Source: Marisa cornuarietis
Lineage: Eukaryota > Mollusca > Gastropoda > Architaenioglossa > Ampullariidae
Reading direction: 5' to 3'
DNA length: 64,000 nt
Assembly: GCA_004794655.1 (NCBI GenBank)
Contig: SMMW01000488.1
Coordinates: 248,001-312,000 of the forward strand
Shown here: piece by piece, positions 49,395 through 61,500 of the stretch
Layout of the letters: the number at the start of each line of letters is the position of its first letter
Position numbering within the stretch: the first letter of the stretch is position 1
Notes under the pieces: generated by a model
The model's database searches: none
What the model saw: the letters and a program-made list of their open reading frames with translations, nothing else
What the model was told of the DNA's origin: nothing
Translations under genes and position numbers: made by a program

Positions 49395-50416
49395 TCACTC
49401 AATGAGACACTGTGCGTTGCCACCAGAGAGGTAGAACAGACTACCGGTGGGACACTCACAGATGGTTTGATCATCAATTTTCACTACTTTCCCAGCAGAA
49501 ATTATTCTTCCGTCAGGAGCTCGACAGTTTGCACCTGTAGAAAATCACAGTAAGTGATACTTGATGCAAGTAAAACTAATTTTATAGGACTTTAGTAAGA
49601 ACAACAACAAAAAAAAAACTGAAAAAAACGGTTTGGGTTTTACATATTGTTTCGATAGGATGTCGGTTTTTATTCATAATGTTATATAACAACTTCCTAC
49701 TTTCTCAGTTTTCGTGCAAATATAGAGAAGATGGTATGTAAGTGTCTATTTATTTTATATATATATATATATATATTAAATATATACGTGTGTGTATGTG
49801 TGTGTGCGTTTATATTTGTTTGCGTTCGTGTTTATGCGCTACAGTGTTTCTTCTTATCAATGCAGGCTGTTGTTATAATATCTGAAGTGCTCTGGCTTAA
49901 CTTTATTATGTTCTTTCAATAAAGCGTCTTATCTAGAAATGTTAGACTTCCTTTCTTATCATTGCCCCCAGACTGTGCCTCATTCATGTTAGTATATTAC
50001 TTACAAACACACACACACACACACCACAACACAATACAGAGAGAGAGAGAGACACACACACACACACACAGAGAGAGAAAGGAGAGAATAACAGTGAGAA
50101 TGATAAAGAAAGGAGAAGACGAGAAAAGCGGAGAAGCAAAAAGAAAACATTTGTTGTTACCGTTGGGACACGTGGCACAGCACTGGTCTGGCTGGCGCAC
50201 GGAGTCCACACACGTGGGCATCGCACAGTCGGCCACAGCACACGCCGCCCTCCCATTCTGACAGAAACAGAAGGTACAGGGCTCAGGCTTGTACCGCTCG
50301 CCCTCCGAGAACGTGTGGCCATTCCACGTGCACTGAGAGGTCGGCGTGGTCAGGACAGCCGAGTGAGTGCTCGAGCTTACCGTTGCTACGGCAACAACGA
50401 ATAACAAGCAATTCAT
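49395..50416 (-). CDS. secreted VWC-domain protein, two exons, 131 residues
   Basis: Exon 1 (50416-50161) starts MNCLLFVVAVATVSSSTHSA, a signal peptide, followed by a VWC domain (about residues 29-85) with all ten cysteines in the family order: C, CxxCxC, C, C, C, CC, C (EPCTFCFCQNG ... QCCATC). It ends at donor AACG then GTAACA in phase 1. Exon 2 (49534-49395) follows acceptor TTCTACAG and reads NCRAPDGRIISAGKVVKIDD, QTICECPTG and LIE before TGA, with four further cysteines resembling a half-VWC. The phases agree and AATAAA follows 13 bases later. VWC modules usually bind extracellular ligands such as BMP-type factors or matrix proteins; the ligand here is unknown. An acceptor at 50455 (TTTTTTACAG, minus strand) suggests a 5' untranslated exon upstream, and CTATATAG at 50568-50575 may be its TATA box. 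The 626-bp intron is full of simple repeats. Confidence 0.85.
49891..49990. repeat. dispersed repeat copy within the VWC intron
   Basis: About 100 bp beginning AAGTGCTCTGGCTT and ending CCCCAGACTGTGCCT plus ATTCA, matching 52672-52780 in the same orientation with scattered differences. Confidence 0.7.
50008..50077. repeat. CA/GA simple repeats
   Basis: CA blocks separated by GA runs, in the VWC intron. (TA)n at 49755-49776 is also intronic. Confidence 0.9.
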
Positions 50417-50686
50417 GGCCTCTTGTCGTCTCCTGTCTTTCTCTAAATTGTTACCTGTAAAAAATATCTTTGGTCAGTACCAATGCTTCACTCAGTACTG
50501 TCAGAAGGACTGGGCAAACGATTAGGCAACAGTAGACAGCCTTGTGTCTGTCATTCCCTTTTAAAGACTATATAGGTAATGGTGTGAAATGAACACCTGT
50601 GTCATGTCATCATGGCCTCTCTTTTACTCGTTATCTCTCTTAATCTCTTGTCACAAACCTGTTTTGTTTGTATAAAAACCCTGGAG

Positions 50687-50730
50687 TGAGTGAGTGAGTG
50701 AGTGAGTGAGTGAGTGAGTGAGTGAGTGAG
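50687..50730. repeat. (GAGT)n microsatellite
   Basis: Eleven GAGT copies. Confidence 0.95.
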
Positions 50731-50734
50731 AAAG

Positions 50735-52270
50735 AGAGAGCTCGTGAGCTTGAGTGTGACCGCCACTATTTCTTTGATGTAACAGGGTCGTTGAGGGGAT
50801 CTACTCGTATGAATAGTGAAGACTGAGAAAAAAAGAATGATTTTTACTGGCTATTGCGTGTCCTTGAATGGGGCGGGGGATTAACCTGGCCGTTTTTTTT
50901 CCCAGTGCTGTGTGTGAGGTCCTGACTAAACTGATTAACATTGTAAATTATTTATATGGAAACCAGTGTTTATTCACACCCAGTGAGTGACTGAGGAGCT
51001 TGTACTTATTTCACGAGTCGACAGGAAATATAAACACATGGAACCGATCCCCGAGGTGTTTGTATTCCATTAGACTATTTCGTATCACAATAAGCCCAGT
51101 AGGAATTCTCTGGCCCACGAGGACTCATCTCTATATACAATAAAAACAAATGCTAAATATAAATGTTTTCTGGTGAGCTTTTGTTTCACACGCACAAATA
51201 TGTAGACGTGTAGGGGTATAATGTTTACTGTATACAGAATTCTTACTGCTGATTACGGCCTAAAGAAATTTGTCAGTTTGTAGCTCTTGATAGAAGACAG
51301 GAAAAAATCATTGGCCATTAAGTGAGTTAATAAAGCGTGAAATGAAAGATGACACACCGGGTACACAATGCTTGCCGCAGCTCCTCTTGTTTACACGGAT
51401 TTCACAAAACGGAATTGTGTGTTTGAGAACCTGTTCGCTCACAATGACAGCTGTCTCTCCGATGCTCGTCGGGGCAGAAAGTATGTTTAATACAATAAAA
51501 GAAAAATGTCCAAACACCTCAAGTCCGCCGAAACGTCCATGTCAAGCAAGGTTAGGATACAACTTAAAGGTGTAGCATGGTGCAAAATCGTTTTTAAACC
51601 ACTGTTTCAGTGCTAGGAGATGTTTGTTTAATGTGGATGAATAACTCTTCTCTGCTTTCGAGAGGCACGCTTGCAAATTATTATAAGGAAATATTTTAAA
51701 GTCACGATTGTACACAGATTAATGAAGATATTGTCTCATAGTGCTGATTTCTGAATTGTTTGAAGAGTAGTCGAAGCCTTTGTTGTTCTTCTCCACCCTG
51801 GTGAAGCAACCTATCAAAGAAGTTTTTAATGGCAGGTGACTTCTTTCAGACAACAAACAACTATCTCGACCTCTTCCACCCTTCTGACTGTCGTCTGTTT
51901 GATTAACAGGACAAAAGAGACTGTCTTGGAAGTTACTTACATTTCAGCTCACCAACATACTACAACACTGTTTCCTGTAAGAAGGGGATGCCTTTGATAA
52001 GTGATTTTTTTTTTTTGGAAGACCCGTTTCTTTAGAAACTGCTAGACTTTATTAGCCAGCTGATGACAGCTTCGACCACGTGTTTCTGTATTATGGAAGC
52101 CTACACCACAATGATGTTGTCTTCCTTGTCCGCTGTACCATCATGGGACCTTCGTCCTTTAATAATGTTTCTCCAGACTCTACAAGGTCTACAATAGTAT
52201 CGTAAACCAAAGAAGTTATCAAGTAAACATTGTTTAGAACTGGAAAAAAATCTGTTCGGATTAACAGAAC
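50735..52270. other. non-coding stretch
   Basis: No gene supported; likely the 5' flank of the VWC gene. Confidence 0.4.
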
Positions 52271-52272
52271 GT

Positions 52273-52275
<3 letters not shown>

Positions 52276-52324
<49 letters not shown>
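52276..52324. repeat. (CA)n microsatellite
   Basis: About 24 CA copies, then GA. Confidence 0.97.
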
Positions 52325-52327
<3 letters not shown>

Positions 52328-52671
52328 AGAGAGGGACACAGTTTGTGCTTAGCCCTACTGTGGTACCACAGGGTTTCTCTAGGGTTGCTTTAGCCCATGT
52401 TATTTTTTAAACTGTCACTACTGATGTCTTGTATTTCGTGTATTTTTTTTTAAGCCTTCCTAGGTATGTGAAACACCTTTTCTAGTTTCAGTAAATTCTG
52501 TTTTTGTTTTATTATGATTATTTCCGTTGGGGGTGAAATGTACCCCATAGTACCTTTCATGTAATTATGCAAATATAAGTATTTTTCTCTAACTTCAATG
52601 TACACATTTGTTATTTTTACTGAAAATGTACCCAAGCCTGGAGAACATAAGAAAAACAAACGAAAAAAAGT

Positions 52672-52780
52672 GCTCTGGCTTTGTTATATTAAGTATTTTT
52701 CAATAATGTGTCATATCGTGAAATGTGTTGTTTAACCTTCCTTTCTTAACCATGCCCCCAGACTGTGCCTTATTCACTTG
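52672..52780. repeat. second copy of the 49.9-kb dispersed repeat
   Basis: Same orientation and length as 49891-49990, ending CCCCAGACTGTGCCTTATTC. It directly adjoins transposase-like sequence, so the repeat may be part of that element. Confidence 0.7.
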
Positions 52781-53080
52781 ACGACCATGCACGTGATGTC
52801 CTTATTCACGACGACCATGCACGTGAAAACGCAGAAGACGCAATAGGTCAGACAGGTCATCCGTGGCCCGTGGGCTTGGCATTTCACCAGATCCACCCTC
52901 ATCTGCTCCATGCACCCGTAAGCGTCTTCCAGAGCATCTCAAGAGAGGCTATATTTGTCCCAAAGCAAAGGACGAGAAAACCCAATTCATCTGTAATCAG
53001 AGTAATATGCTTGTGTGTCAAAAGCATTGCTCATGGTTGTGCAACCAATGCCAGCAACAAAAGTCAGGCCTACAGTGATG
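52780..53080 (+). pseudogene. transposase C-terminal zinc-binding remnant, probably piggyBac-like
   Basis: The plus frame ending near 53078 reads RKRLPEHLKRGYICPKAKDE, then KTQFICNQSNMLVCQKHC and SWLCNQC. The spacing of Cys pairs and the LVCQKHC motif match the cysteine-rich end of piggyBac-family transposases. The catalytic part is absent. A direct repeat (GACGACCATGCACGTGA, twice) lies at about 52778-52825. Confidence 0.5.
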
Positions 53081-53084
53081 TCAG

Positions 53085-54020
53085 GGGCCAGTTGCACAAC
53101 ATGTTTCTAAGCCTAAAACTGTTCTGAAGAAGCAAAATCTCTTCTCAGCCATTTTGATGCATTGCAGAAAAACATACAAAAAATTGTACTGACAGGACGG
53201 AAAGTCAGACTTAAACAACTTTATCTTACTTAAAGCAGTTTTAGTTTTAAAAATTCTAAAATTGTGGTGTGCGCTTTAAACTAATTATCTAAATAGAGTT
53301 AAGGCCTAAAAGTGTTTAAAATTAGAAATGTGTTGTGCAACTGGAGACTGTAATAAAGTGTTTTTATTCTGGTAATATACTATTTTGTTACAATGTGGTC
53401 TAACTGACCCCCAAAAGATTATGAACGTGATTTTATCATTGTGTTCAGCTAGTGGACGTTTGTTTTGTGGTTTTCTCTGTGAGTTTTTTTAATTTTTTGT
53501 TTTACATTTTATTAGTAAACTATAGTTGTTAGTATTTCCGTTTTTGTTAATCCTTACTTTTGCACAATATTTTTCTCCACTGACTTAAAAAAAATTAGAA
53601 ATAAGAGGTAATGATGTCCTTATTAGCAGCTTTCAGATAAAAGCTTTTTTTGTGGGGAGATGTCGGCGCAAACAAAGCAGTTCTCCCTAATGACAAGAAA
53701 TGACATGTCGGGCCAACTTGTGGATTTGTGGACAGGTATGACTTCGTTTCCCACGTCAACATGACAGACCAGCTCGGTTGAGAAACTGTCATTAAGTGCA
53801 GTTCGTCTTCCGAGTGTCCTGTAAAGTTGCTCTAATGAGCTCTGGTCTTATTTGCTCACACAGAGGTTCCTTCCCTTCAAGTTCACAGTGTGGACAGAAG
53901 CTGGCTGCTATTTCACCGCCTAAAGTCCTTCCTTGGGCAGCAACGAATTTTGGAAAAATTGTACCTCGACAATTACAAATAGGTGAAGACCATCAGTATC
54001 TGTGAAAGAAAAGGCTTTGT
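53085..54020. other. non-coding, presumed 5' flank of the mucin-like gene
   Basis: AT-rich to 53600, then more balanced. No TATA box or other promoter element was recognised. Confidence 0.35.
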
Positions 54021-54026
54021 GGTTAA

Positions 54027-55458
54027 ATGGCTTCTTATGAAAGTGCCTTACTGTTGTGGAGTTTGCTTATTCTTAGTCTTAGACAACACACGGCGGCTGC
54101 TGCTGGCGAGCCAGTGACCTCGAGACGAGGGCTGTCTTTGGTGGCGAGAGGTAAATGCACGACCATGAGTGGATGTTTGTGTTTGTGCTGTGTGAGTGCA
54201 TGTGTGTGCATGTGTGTGTGCTTGTGTGTATGGGTATGCGTGTCTCTGTGTCTGTGTGCGTGTGTGCATGCGGAAGAGTGTTTGTGTGCACAGACGTGCG
54301 TGCGTGCGAGAAAGAGTGTGTATAAAGATTACCCATGTAGATGTTCGCATGTTTGTCACAAATCTTTCTTGTGGCTACATTCACTGCTTCTATTGCCTGT
54401 AGGCTACAAGAGCATCTTTATCCCTCAATCTGTTCTAAGGGAGCTAAATTTAGATAAAAATACCTTAGACATTTATCCTTAAACGGATTATAAATAAATA
54501 TATATATATATATATTGATTATCATATATAAAATTAAAATTAAATGTTACTTTTGAAACGTGTTAAAATCATTTCCCGCTGAATCCTTTTCTAATGTAAT
54601 GTGTAGACCAGTATATAAAACAGATAAGAGCAAGAAGAACAAGCAAAAGTACGTTCGCTCATAGATCACGTGACACCTGTCAGTATGTCTGGCAGCGTTT
54701 GCTACCGAACAGTTATCTTCTACTACATGTTAACGGTTACAAGGGAAATAACCCTTCCACACCTTAACTGTTTAACGCAGTTCCGTCCCCTGAAAAATAC
54801 ATTTTCTTTAATCGATTCTGCTGTCTGTTCATTCATCTATCTATCTTATCTATCTATCTGGTTGTTAGTCTGATTCTTGTGATTCTTCCAATTCAGTCTG
54901 ATTTTCTTGCACGTCTGTTGGTCAGTCTGTTGGCTGCTTGTTTACCCCTCAGTTTAAGCTACCTGAGCGAATGTTACTCTGATAACACTCCACACCCCGC
55001 CTCTGACTTCTGTTGTCAGGTGAACCTCCGGGAGTTGTTTCCAGAGTACCACGTGACTACCCACCTCTCCCAGAGGTTCCCATCACACACCTGAGACTAG
55101 TCGCTTGTTTATGTCGGTAAGTCCTGCAGGTAAAAGTCTGTCTTCATCAACATTCACAAGACAGGCAACGACTGGCGACACGTAAAAAAAAGTTTAAAAA
55201 GCACAGGTAGTGTGAGGTTGTAGACTGCGAGAACCTTATAAACATTGATTATAGAAGCTTTCCCTTCGTATAAGATACCATCTAGGATGATCTAAATGGA
55301 TGTAAACGTTTGCTAACAAGCGGGTTAACAAACTTTTTCTCTTTTTTTCAGTTTGTTTCCTTATTGGCATCTGTGTTTTGACAGGAAAGATGTTATCAAT
55401 CACTTTGCATTGCTGCGGCATTACCACCAAATGTTTCGTCCACTGGTATGTAGGGGTA

Positions 55459-55536
<78 letters not shown>

Positions 55537-58500
55537 GAGCGCGTGTGTGATGTATGAATAATCAGTAAATATTTGGGGCTGGGAGAGACTGACACATTGA
55601 TGAACTGAGAGACTGACTGTGGGAGACATTAACCTGATGTATGGTAAAAATGCATGAAAGCAAAATAGTTTTTTGAAATTAGGCATCAAATAAAAATTTA
55701 TTTTCTTGAGAGTCAGTCTTTTTCTTCCTCCTCCTCTTTCTCAAGCTCATGTTGTGTTTGCATCAGCCACATCATGTAACTATTATCATCTCGTTACTTT
55801 TTCTTCCTTAGTAAAGTTAATTAATTTTAAAACTTATTTATTTCTACCAATTATCTTCAACTTTTACATTAAAACGTATAATAGAACTGCAGGCTCGACA
55901 ATGACAAATGTTGATGTGTAGTGTTGACACCTAACATTTCCATATTCTAACAAACGATTGATATTTTCTAACAATAGAGAATACCAGACAACAAAGGTTC
56001 TCTGCCTCAAGTCTCTTCACTCATGTCCGATCCGCCAGACCTACCTACCTATCGCCAGGCTCTTGGCTTCCTCAGGTTGCGGGATCAATGGCAGACAATG
56101 AGTGGAAGAAAGGATAATGGCAAAGAGCTGACTGGCAAGAAGACTAGCGGTGCACTTCACCATCCAGTGTCTAAGGTCAAACATTTCTCAGAGCAGCAGG
56201 GTGGCCGCCCTTTGTCGCCGTCAATCGATACACCTCACCACTTACTCCCATCCGGAAAGGTGGAAGACACAGCAACTAGCAGCGCCACCAGCATGAAGAT
56301 AAAGCTACATCCAACATCTAGTAAGACTAGCATCAGCCAACTCAGACCACAGTTGACACCTGGTAATGCTAGCACCACAATACTACTGTCAGCTGCTGCT
56401 TCTAGTAATGTTGATAACACCCTGTCAGACACAACACCTAGTAACACCCTCTCAGATACAACACCTAGTAACACAGACACAACACCTAGTAACACCCTGT
56501 CAAGTACAAAACCTACTAACACCCTGTCAGATACAACACCTAGTAACACCCTGTCAGGTACACATCCTACTAACACCCTGTCAGATACAACACCTAGTAA
56601 CACCATGTCAGGTACACAACCTACTAACACCCTGTCAGATACAACACCTAGTAACACCCTGTCAGGTACACAACCTACTAACACCCTGTCAGATACAACA
56701 CCTAGTAACACCCTGTCAGGTACACAACCTACTAACACCCTGTCAGATACAACACCTAGTAACACCCTGTCAGGTACACATCCTAATAACACCCTGTCAG
56801 ATACAACACCTAGTAACACCCTGTCAGGTACACAACCTACTAACACCCTGTCAGATACAACACCTAGTAACACCCTGTCAGGTACACAACCTACTAACAC
56901 CCTGTCAGATACAACACCTAGTAACACCATGTCAGGTACACAACCTACTAACACCCTGTCAGATACAACACCTAGTAACACCATGTCAGGTACACAACCT
57001 ACTAACACCCTGTCAGATACAACACCTAGTAACACCATGTCAGGTACACAACCTACTAACACCCTGTCAAGTACACAACCTACTAACACCCTGTCAGATA
57101 CAACACCTAGTAACACCCTGTCAGATACAACACCTACTAACACCCTGTCAGATACAACACCTAGTAACACCCTGTCAGATACAAAACCTAGTAACACCCT
57201 GTCAGGTACACAACCTACTAACACCCTGTCAGGTACACAACCTACTAACACCCTCTCAGATACAACACCTAGTAACACCCTGTCAGGTACACAACCTACT
57301 AACACCCTGTCAGATACAACACCTAGTAACACCCTGTCAGATACACATCCTAATAACACCCTGTCAGATACAACACCTAGTAACACCCTGTCAGATACAC
57401 ATCCTAATAACACCCTGTCAGATACAACACCTAGTAACACCCTGTCAGGTACAACACCTAGTAACACCCTGTCAGATACACATCCTAATAACACCCTGTC
57501 AGACACAACACCTAGTAACACCATGTCAGACACAACACCTAGTAACACCATGTCAGACACCACACCTAGTACCGATAGTAACATCATGTCAGACACAACA
57601 TCTAGTACCGCTAGTAACCCCATTTTAGACACCACACCTAGTATCAATAGTAACATCATGTCAGACATAACACCTAGTACGGCTGGTAACACCCTATCAG
57701 AAACAACACCTAGTAACACTATGTCAGGTACAATAGCTAGTACGGCTAGTAACACCCTGTCAGACACAACACCTAGTAACACCATGTCAGGTACAATACC
57801 TAGTACGGCTAGTAACACCCTGTCAGACACAACACCTAATACCGCTAGTATCACCCTGTCAGACATAACACTTAGTACGGCAGGTAACACCCTATCAGGT
57901 ACGATACCTAGTGACACTCTGTCGGAAAACACACCTAGTACCGGTAGTAACACCCTGTCAGGTACGATACCTAGTGACACTCTGTCGGAAAACACACCTA
58001 GTACCGGTAGTAACACCCTGTCAGACACAACACCTAGTACACCTAGTAACAGTATGTCAGGTACAATACCTAGTACGGCTAGTAACACCCTGTCAGACAC
58101 AACACCTAGTACCGGTAGTAACACCCTGTCAGACACAACACCTAGTACCGCTAGTAACACCCTGTCAGACACAACACCTAGTACCGCTAGTAACACCCTG
58201 TCAGACACAACACCTAGTACCGCTAGTAACACCCTGTCAGACACAACACCTAGTACCGCTAGTAACACCCTGTCAGACACAACACCTAGTACCGCTAGTA
58301 ACACCCTGTCAGACACAACACCTAGTACCGCTAGTAACACCCTGTCAGACACAACACCTAGTACGGCTGGTAACACCCTGTCAGGTACGATACCTAGTAA
58401 CACTCTGTCGGAAAACACACCTAGTACCGGTAGTAACACCCTGTCAGGTACGATACCTAGTAACACCCTGTCGGATAAAACACCTCGTACTGCTAGTAAC

Positions 58501-61500
58501 GCTGTTTTGGGTACAACATCTAGTAACGCAAACGACAATGAAAGTTTATCAGACGCAGTGCCTAACGACGATGGAAGTAAGAAAATACTGTCATCTACAC
58601 CAGCAGTCACTAGCTTCCACGAAATGTTTTCTGACAAAGCACTTATCAACCTTCTCGGAAAGAGAACTCTATCTTATAGCACACAGAGTAGTACTAGAAA
58701 CACAGAACTTCCGACAGTTACAACACCTAGCAAACCTCGTGACCAAGAAAGGATGTCAGATACAACAACTAGAAAGTTTATCTTGTCACATACAACCCCA
58801 TCCCCCTCTCTCGACAATGAAATCCAGCCACACACAGCACCTAGTGATACTAGAAACACGGGCCTGACGACGGTTACAACGCCTAGCAACCAACTAACAC
58901 AACAATCACATACAACACCTGGAAACTCTAGCAACATGGACATCCTGTCCAGCATCTTCAATTTGACTTCGGGTACTGCACTGTGTCATCAAAGGAAGGA
59001 ACAAATAGCAGCAAATGTCGGGGATCGAACAGATGCTTCAATTCAGGAATCCGACATACAGAGATCCGACAGAGTTCCAAGTCTTGTTAGACAAGACATT
59101 TCTCTAGTTCACGAAACCCTAGCAATGTTCTCAAACAGAAGTGCATCAGCTACCGGAACCCTAAAAGAAGGTGCGCCTAACACACTGGGACAACAACCTT
59201 TTCCTGATTCTGCAGGTCCCGCTGGACTCCAAGAGAAAAATCAAATTTTATTTGACCTAAAATCGTCTCATCTTGCAAGAAACGCTGTGAACTCTGAAGA
59301 TGTCATATTAGAGGAAACATCAGCAGCACTTAATGCGAATGAATTCCAAAACCTGGAGACTGTAGAAATTCAAACTTCTCCAAGCACCACATCCTTCAAG
59401 ACCCCTGAATCTGCTATAAAAGGCGAGATGCTTACTTTTGACCCTCGCAATCCTGTCAGCGATGTTTCTTTTAAAAGCGAACTTTCGGCCTCGTTGTGGA
59501 ATACCGCAGAGACAATAAATCCTAGTTTTGTATTTGGAAATATGCAAACCACACACGCAACACCTGCTATTGACACTTGGCAGACAAACGATGTGCATCA
59601 TCACAGCAGGAACTTACAAGACATGCGATATCATTGGCGAGTTAGTCATAGTTCGAATTATTTTTTGGGTGAGCACAATTTAAATGTTGTTGGTCCGCTA
59701 ACATCTGCAAGTTTGGATAACTCTGTAACTCACCCATCAGACTTATTAATTATTTCGCTCACATCATCTTCTTTTCTCAACGAGCAAAAAGAGTTGAGTG
59801 TGTTACCTACTCCATCATCTATACTGGAAAATCAGCTTTCTTCTTTTCCTGTATTGATGAAAATGATTATGGGAAACTGGGATCCTATATTTATCGTGTC
59901 GAACGAAACAATACTTCGAAACTCTATGGAATACTCCAAAGAATCTCGGGAACAAGTCGCTTCAAACATCGTTCTACCGAATTTAAGTGGTGGTCGTGAA
60001 GTGCTCGTCTATTCCTCAGGTTTATCACAAGGTACAGCAATTTCCGCGACTACACTACCAACCGAACCTGCACCTCGCTCAGGTGGCCAACCTCTAAGAG
60101 AAAATTCCCAGCTGCGAGTTTCCTTGGTGACCACAGCGATAACTCTGAGAGATGATTCTGATGCCTTCTCTTCCGGTTTCCCATTGCTGACAGGTATACA
60201 GCAAGGAGTGAGCAGTGCTTACCCTTTACCTTCTGGTACTCTAAGCTCAGACCATCGCTGGGCCGGAGCACGTATGGGTAAGAACACCTCCACAGGTAGT
60301 CCGCTGGTACCCCCAGCTGCTGTAACGGTCTCTCGGTGGATTAGAGATACAACCAGCACTTCCGGCTCTACTATCTCCCCTGCTAAGGGAGGTCACCGCG
60401 GTATGTCATCTACAAGCTTTCCCGGCGCAGACGACCACGCAGACCTTGAAGTGAAGCCGACAGGTGAAACACAGCACGTGACACACGAGACCTACACGTC
60501 ACCTGCAGTCTCCTCCACCTCCCGCACAGGTGTTGACAAGCGTCTACCTGCCAGACAAAACCACAGTAAGCTTCTTTCTTTCCTCTATGATTTTTTAGGA
60601 GTGAGTGAGCGTGAGGTAGAGACAAAGATGAAACATCCAGATGGACGGACCTCGACCTGATGGTTTGCAAGGCTGGCTACTTTGCCATGATGTAACTTTA
60701 GTTGCTGGCTCGGAGTAAATCACCAATTCACCCTCTCGACTCGACGAGCAAGTCTGTCTGACTCCAACGAGTAGACTAAACTCGTAAATTTTGTTGTTTT
60801 TTGTTACAATATTTTAGCTGTGTGCTAAGAGTTGGCCATCCAGCTACCCTCTAGTTGGGTGATGTGCAAGTGACACCAGATGACCATTCTATGAGACTTC
60901 TTGAGGATACATGTGTATCATCACATTATTACAATAATATTGTAATATCGCTTTAAAACTTTCGTTTATTACTTTTCTTTAAATCTTTTCTTTTATCTTT
61001 ATTATTTTAGTTTGTTCCTTTATTTCTTTTCTTCCACTTTTTATTTCCATTTTTAAGCCATACTTTTTATTTCATCCATTTGTTATGCCAATCTCGTTAT
61101 AGTATCTTCAAAAAAATTCATGTAGTCGTTCCTGTTACTATTTATATTTCCTTGGTAAATTTAGAAAGACACCCAAGTTGCTGATACCTATTGTCAATAT
61201 ATGAAAGTTGTGTAACTTACACCAAACATACAAAACCCACTCTGCCACAGCCCTCAGGGTTGGTGCTGGTATCGTTGTTGGACTGATGTGTCTGTGTCTG
61301 GTCGTCATGGGGATTGTGCACCGCAGCAGACGACGACAACTCGGAAGTGGTCGTTGTCTTCGAGATGGAAGTCTCTTGCTACAGGTAAATTCAAGGTAGA
61401 AGTTGCTTGTAACGGGTACATTGATGTCTACTGTCAGGTCTAAAACACAATACAAACTGTCCAGGTTGGAGAGGGGAAGACAAATAAGGGAGAGCAGATA

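Noticed and set aside
54879..55094. 71-codon ORF with a hydrophobic start overlapping exon 2 of the mucin-like gene
   Set aside because: The acceptor before 55020 splits it, and the other frame of 55020-55116 fits both neighbouring exons in phase.
56235..58649. 804-codon open frame on the minus strand of the mucin-like exon
   Set aside because: It is the reverse reading of 27- and 36-bp repeats; unit lengths divisible by three keep any stop-free frame open. It ends with the repeats and has no start context or splice support.
56366..58867. 420- and 318-codon plus-strand frames in a second register of the VNTR
   Set aside because: Same cause as above. The frame at 56023-60565 continues through the non-repetitive half and joins the TM exon in phase; these do not.
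60566..60660. Read-through end of the big ORF after 60565
   Set aside because: It adds about 31 codons beyond a GTAAGC donor and leaves no transmembrane segment; the spliced form joins a clear TM exon in phase.
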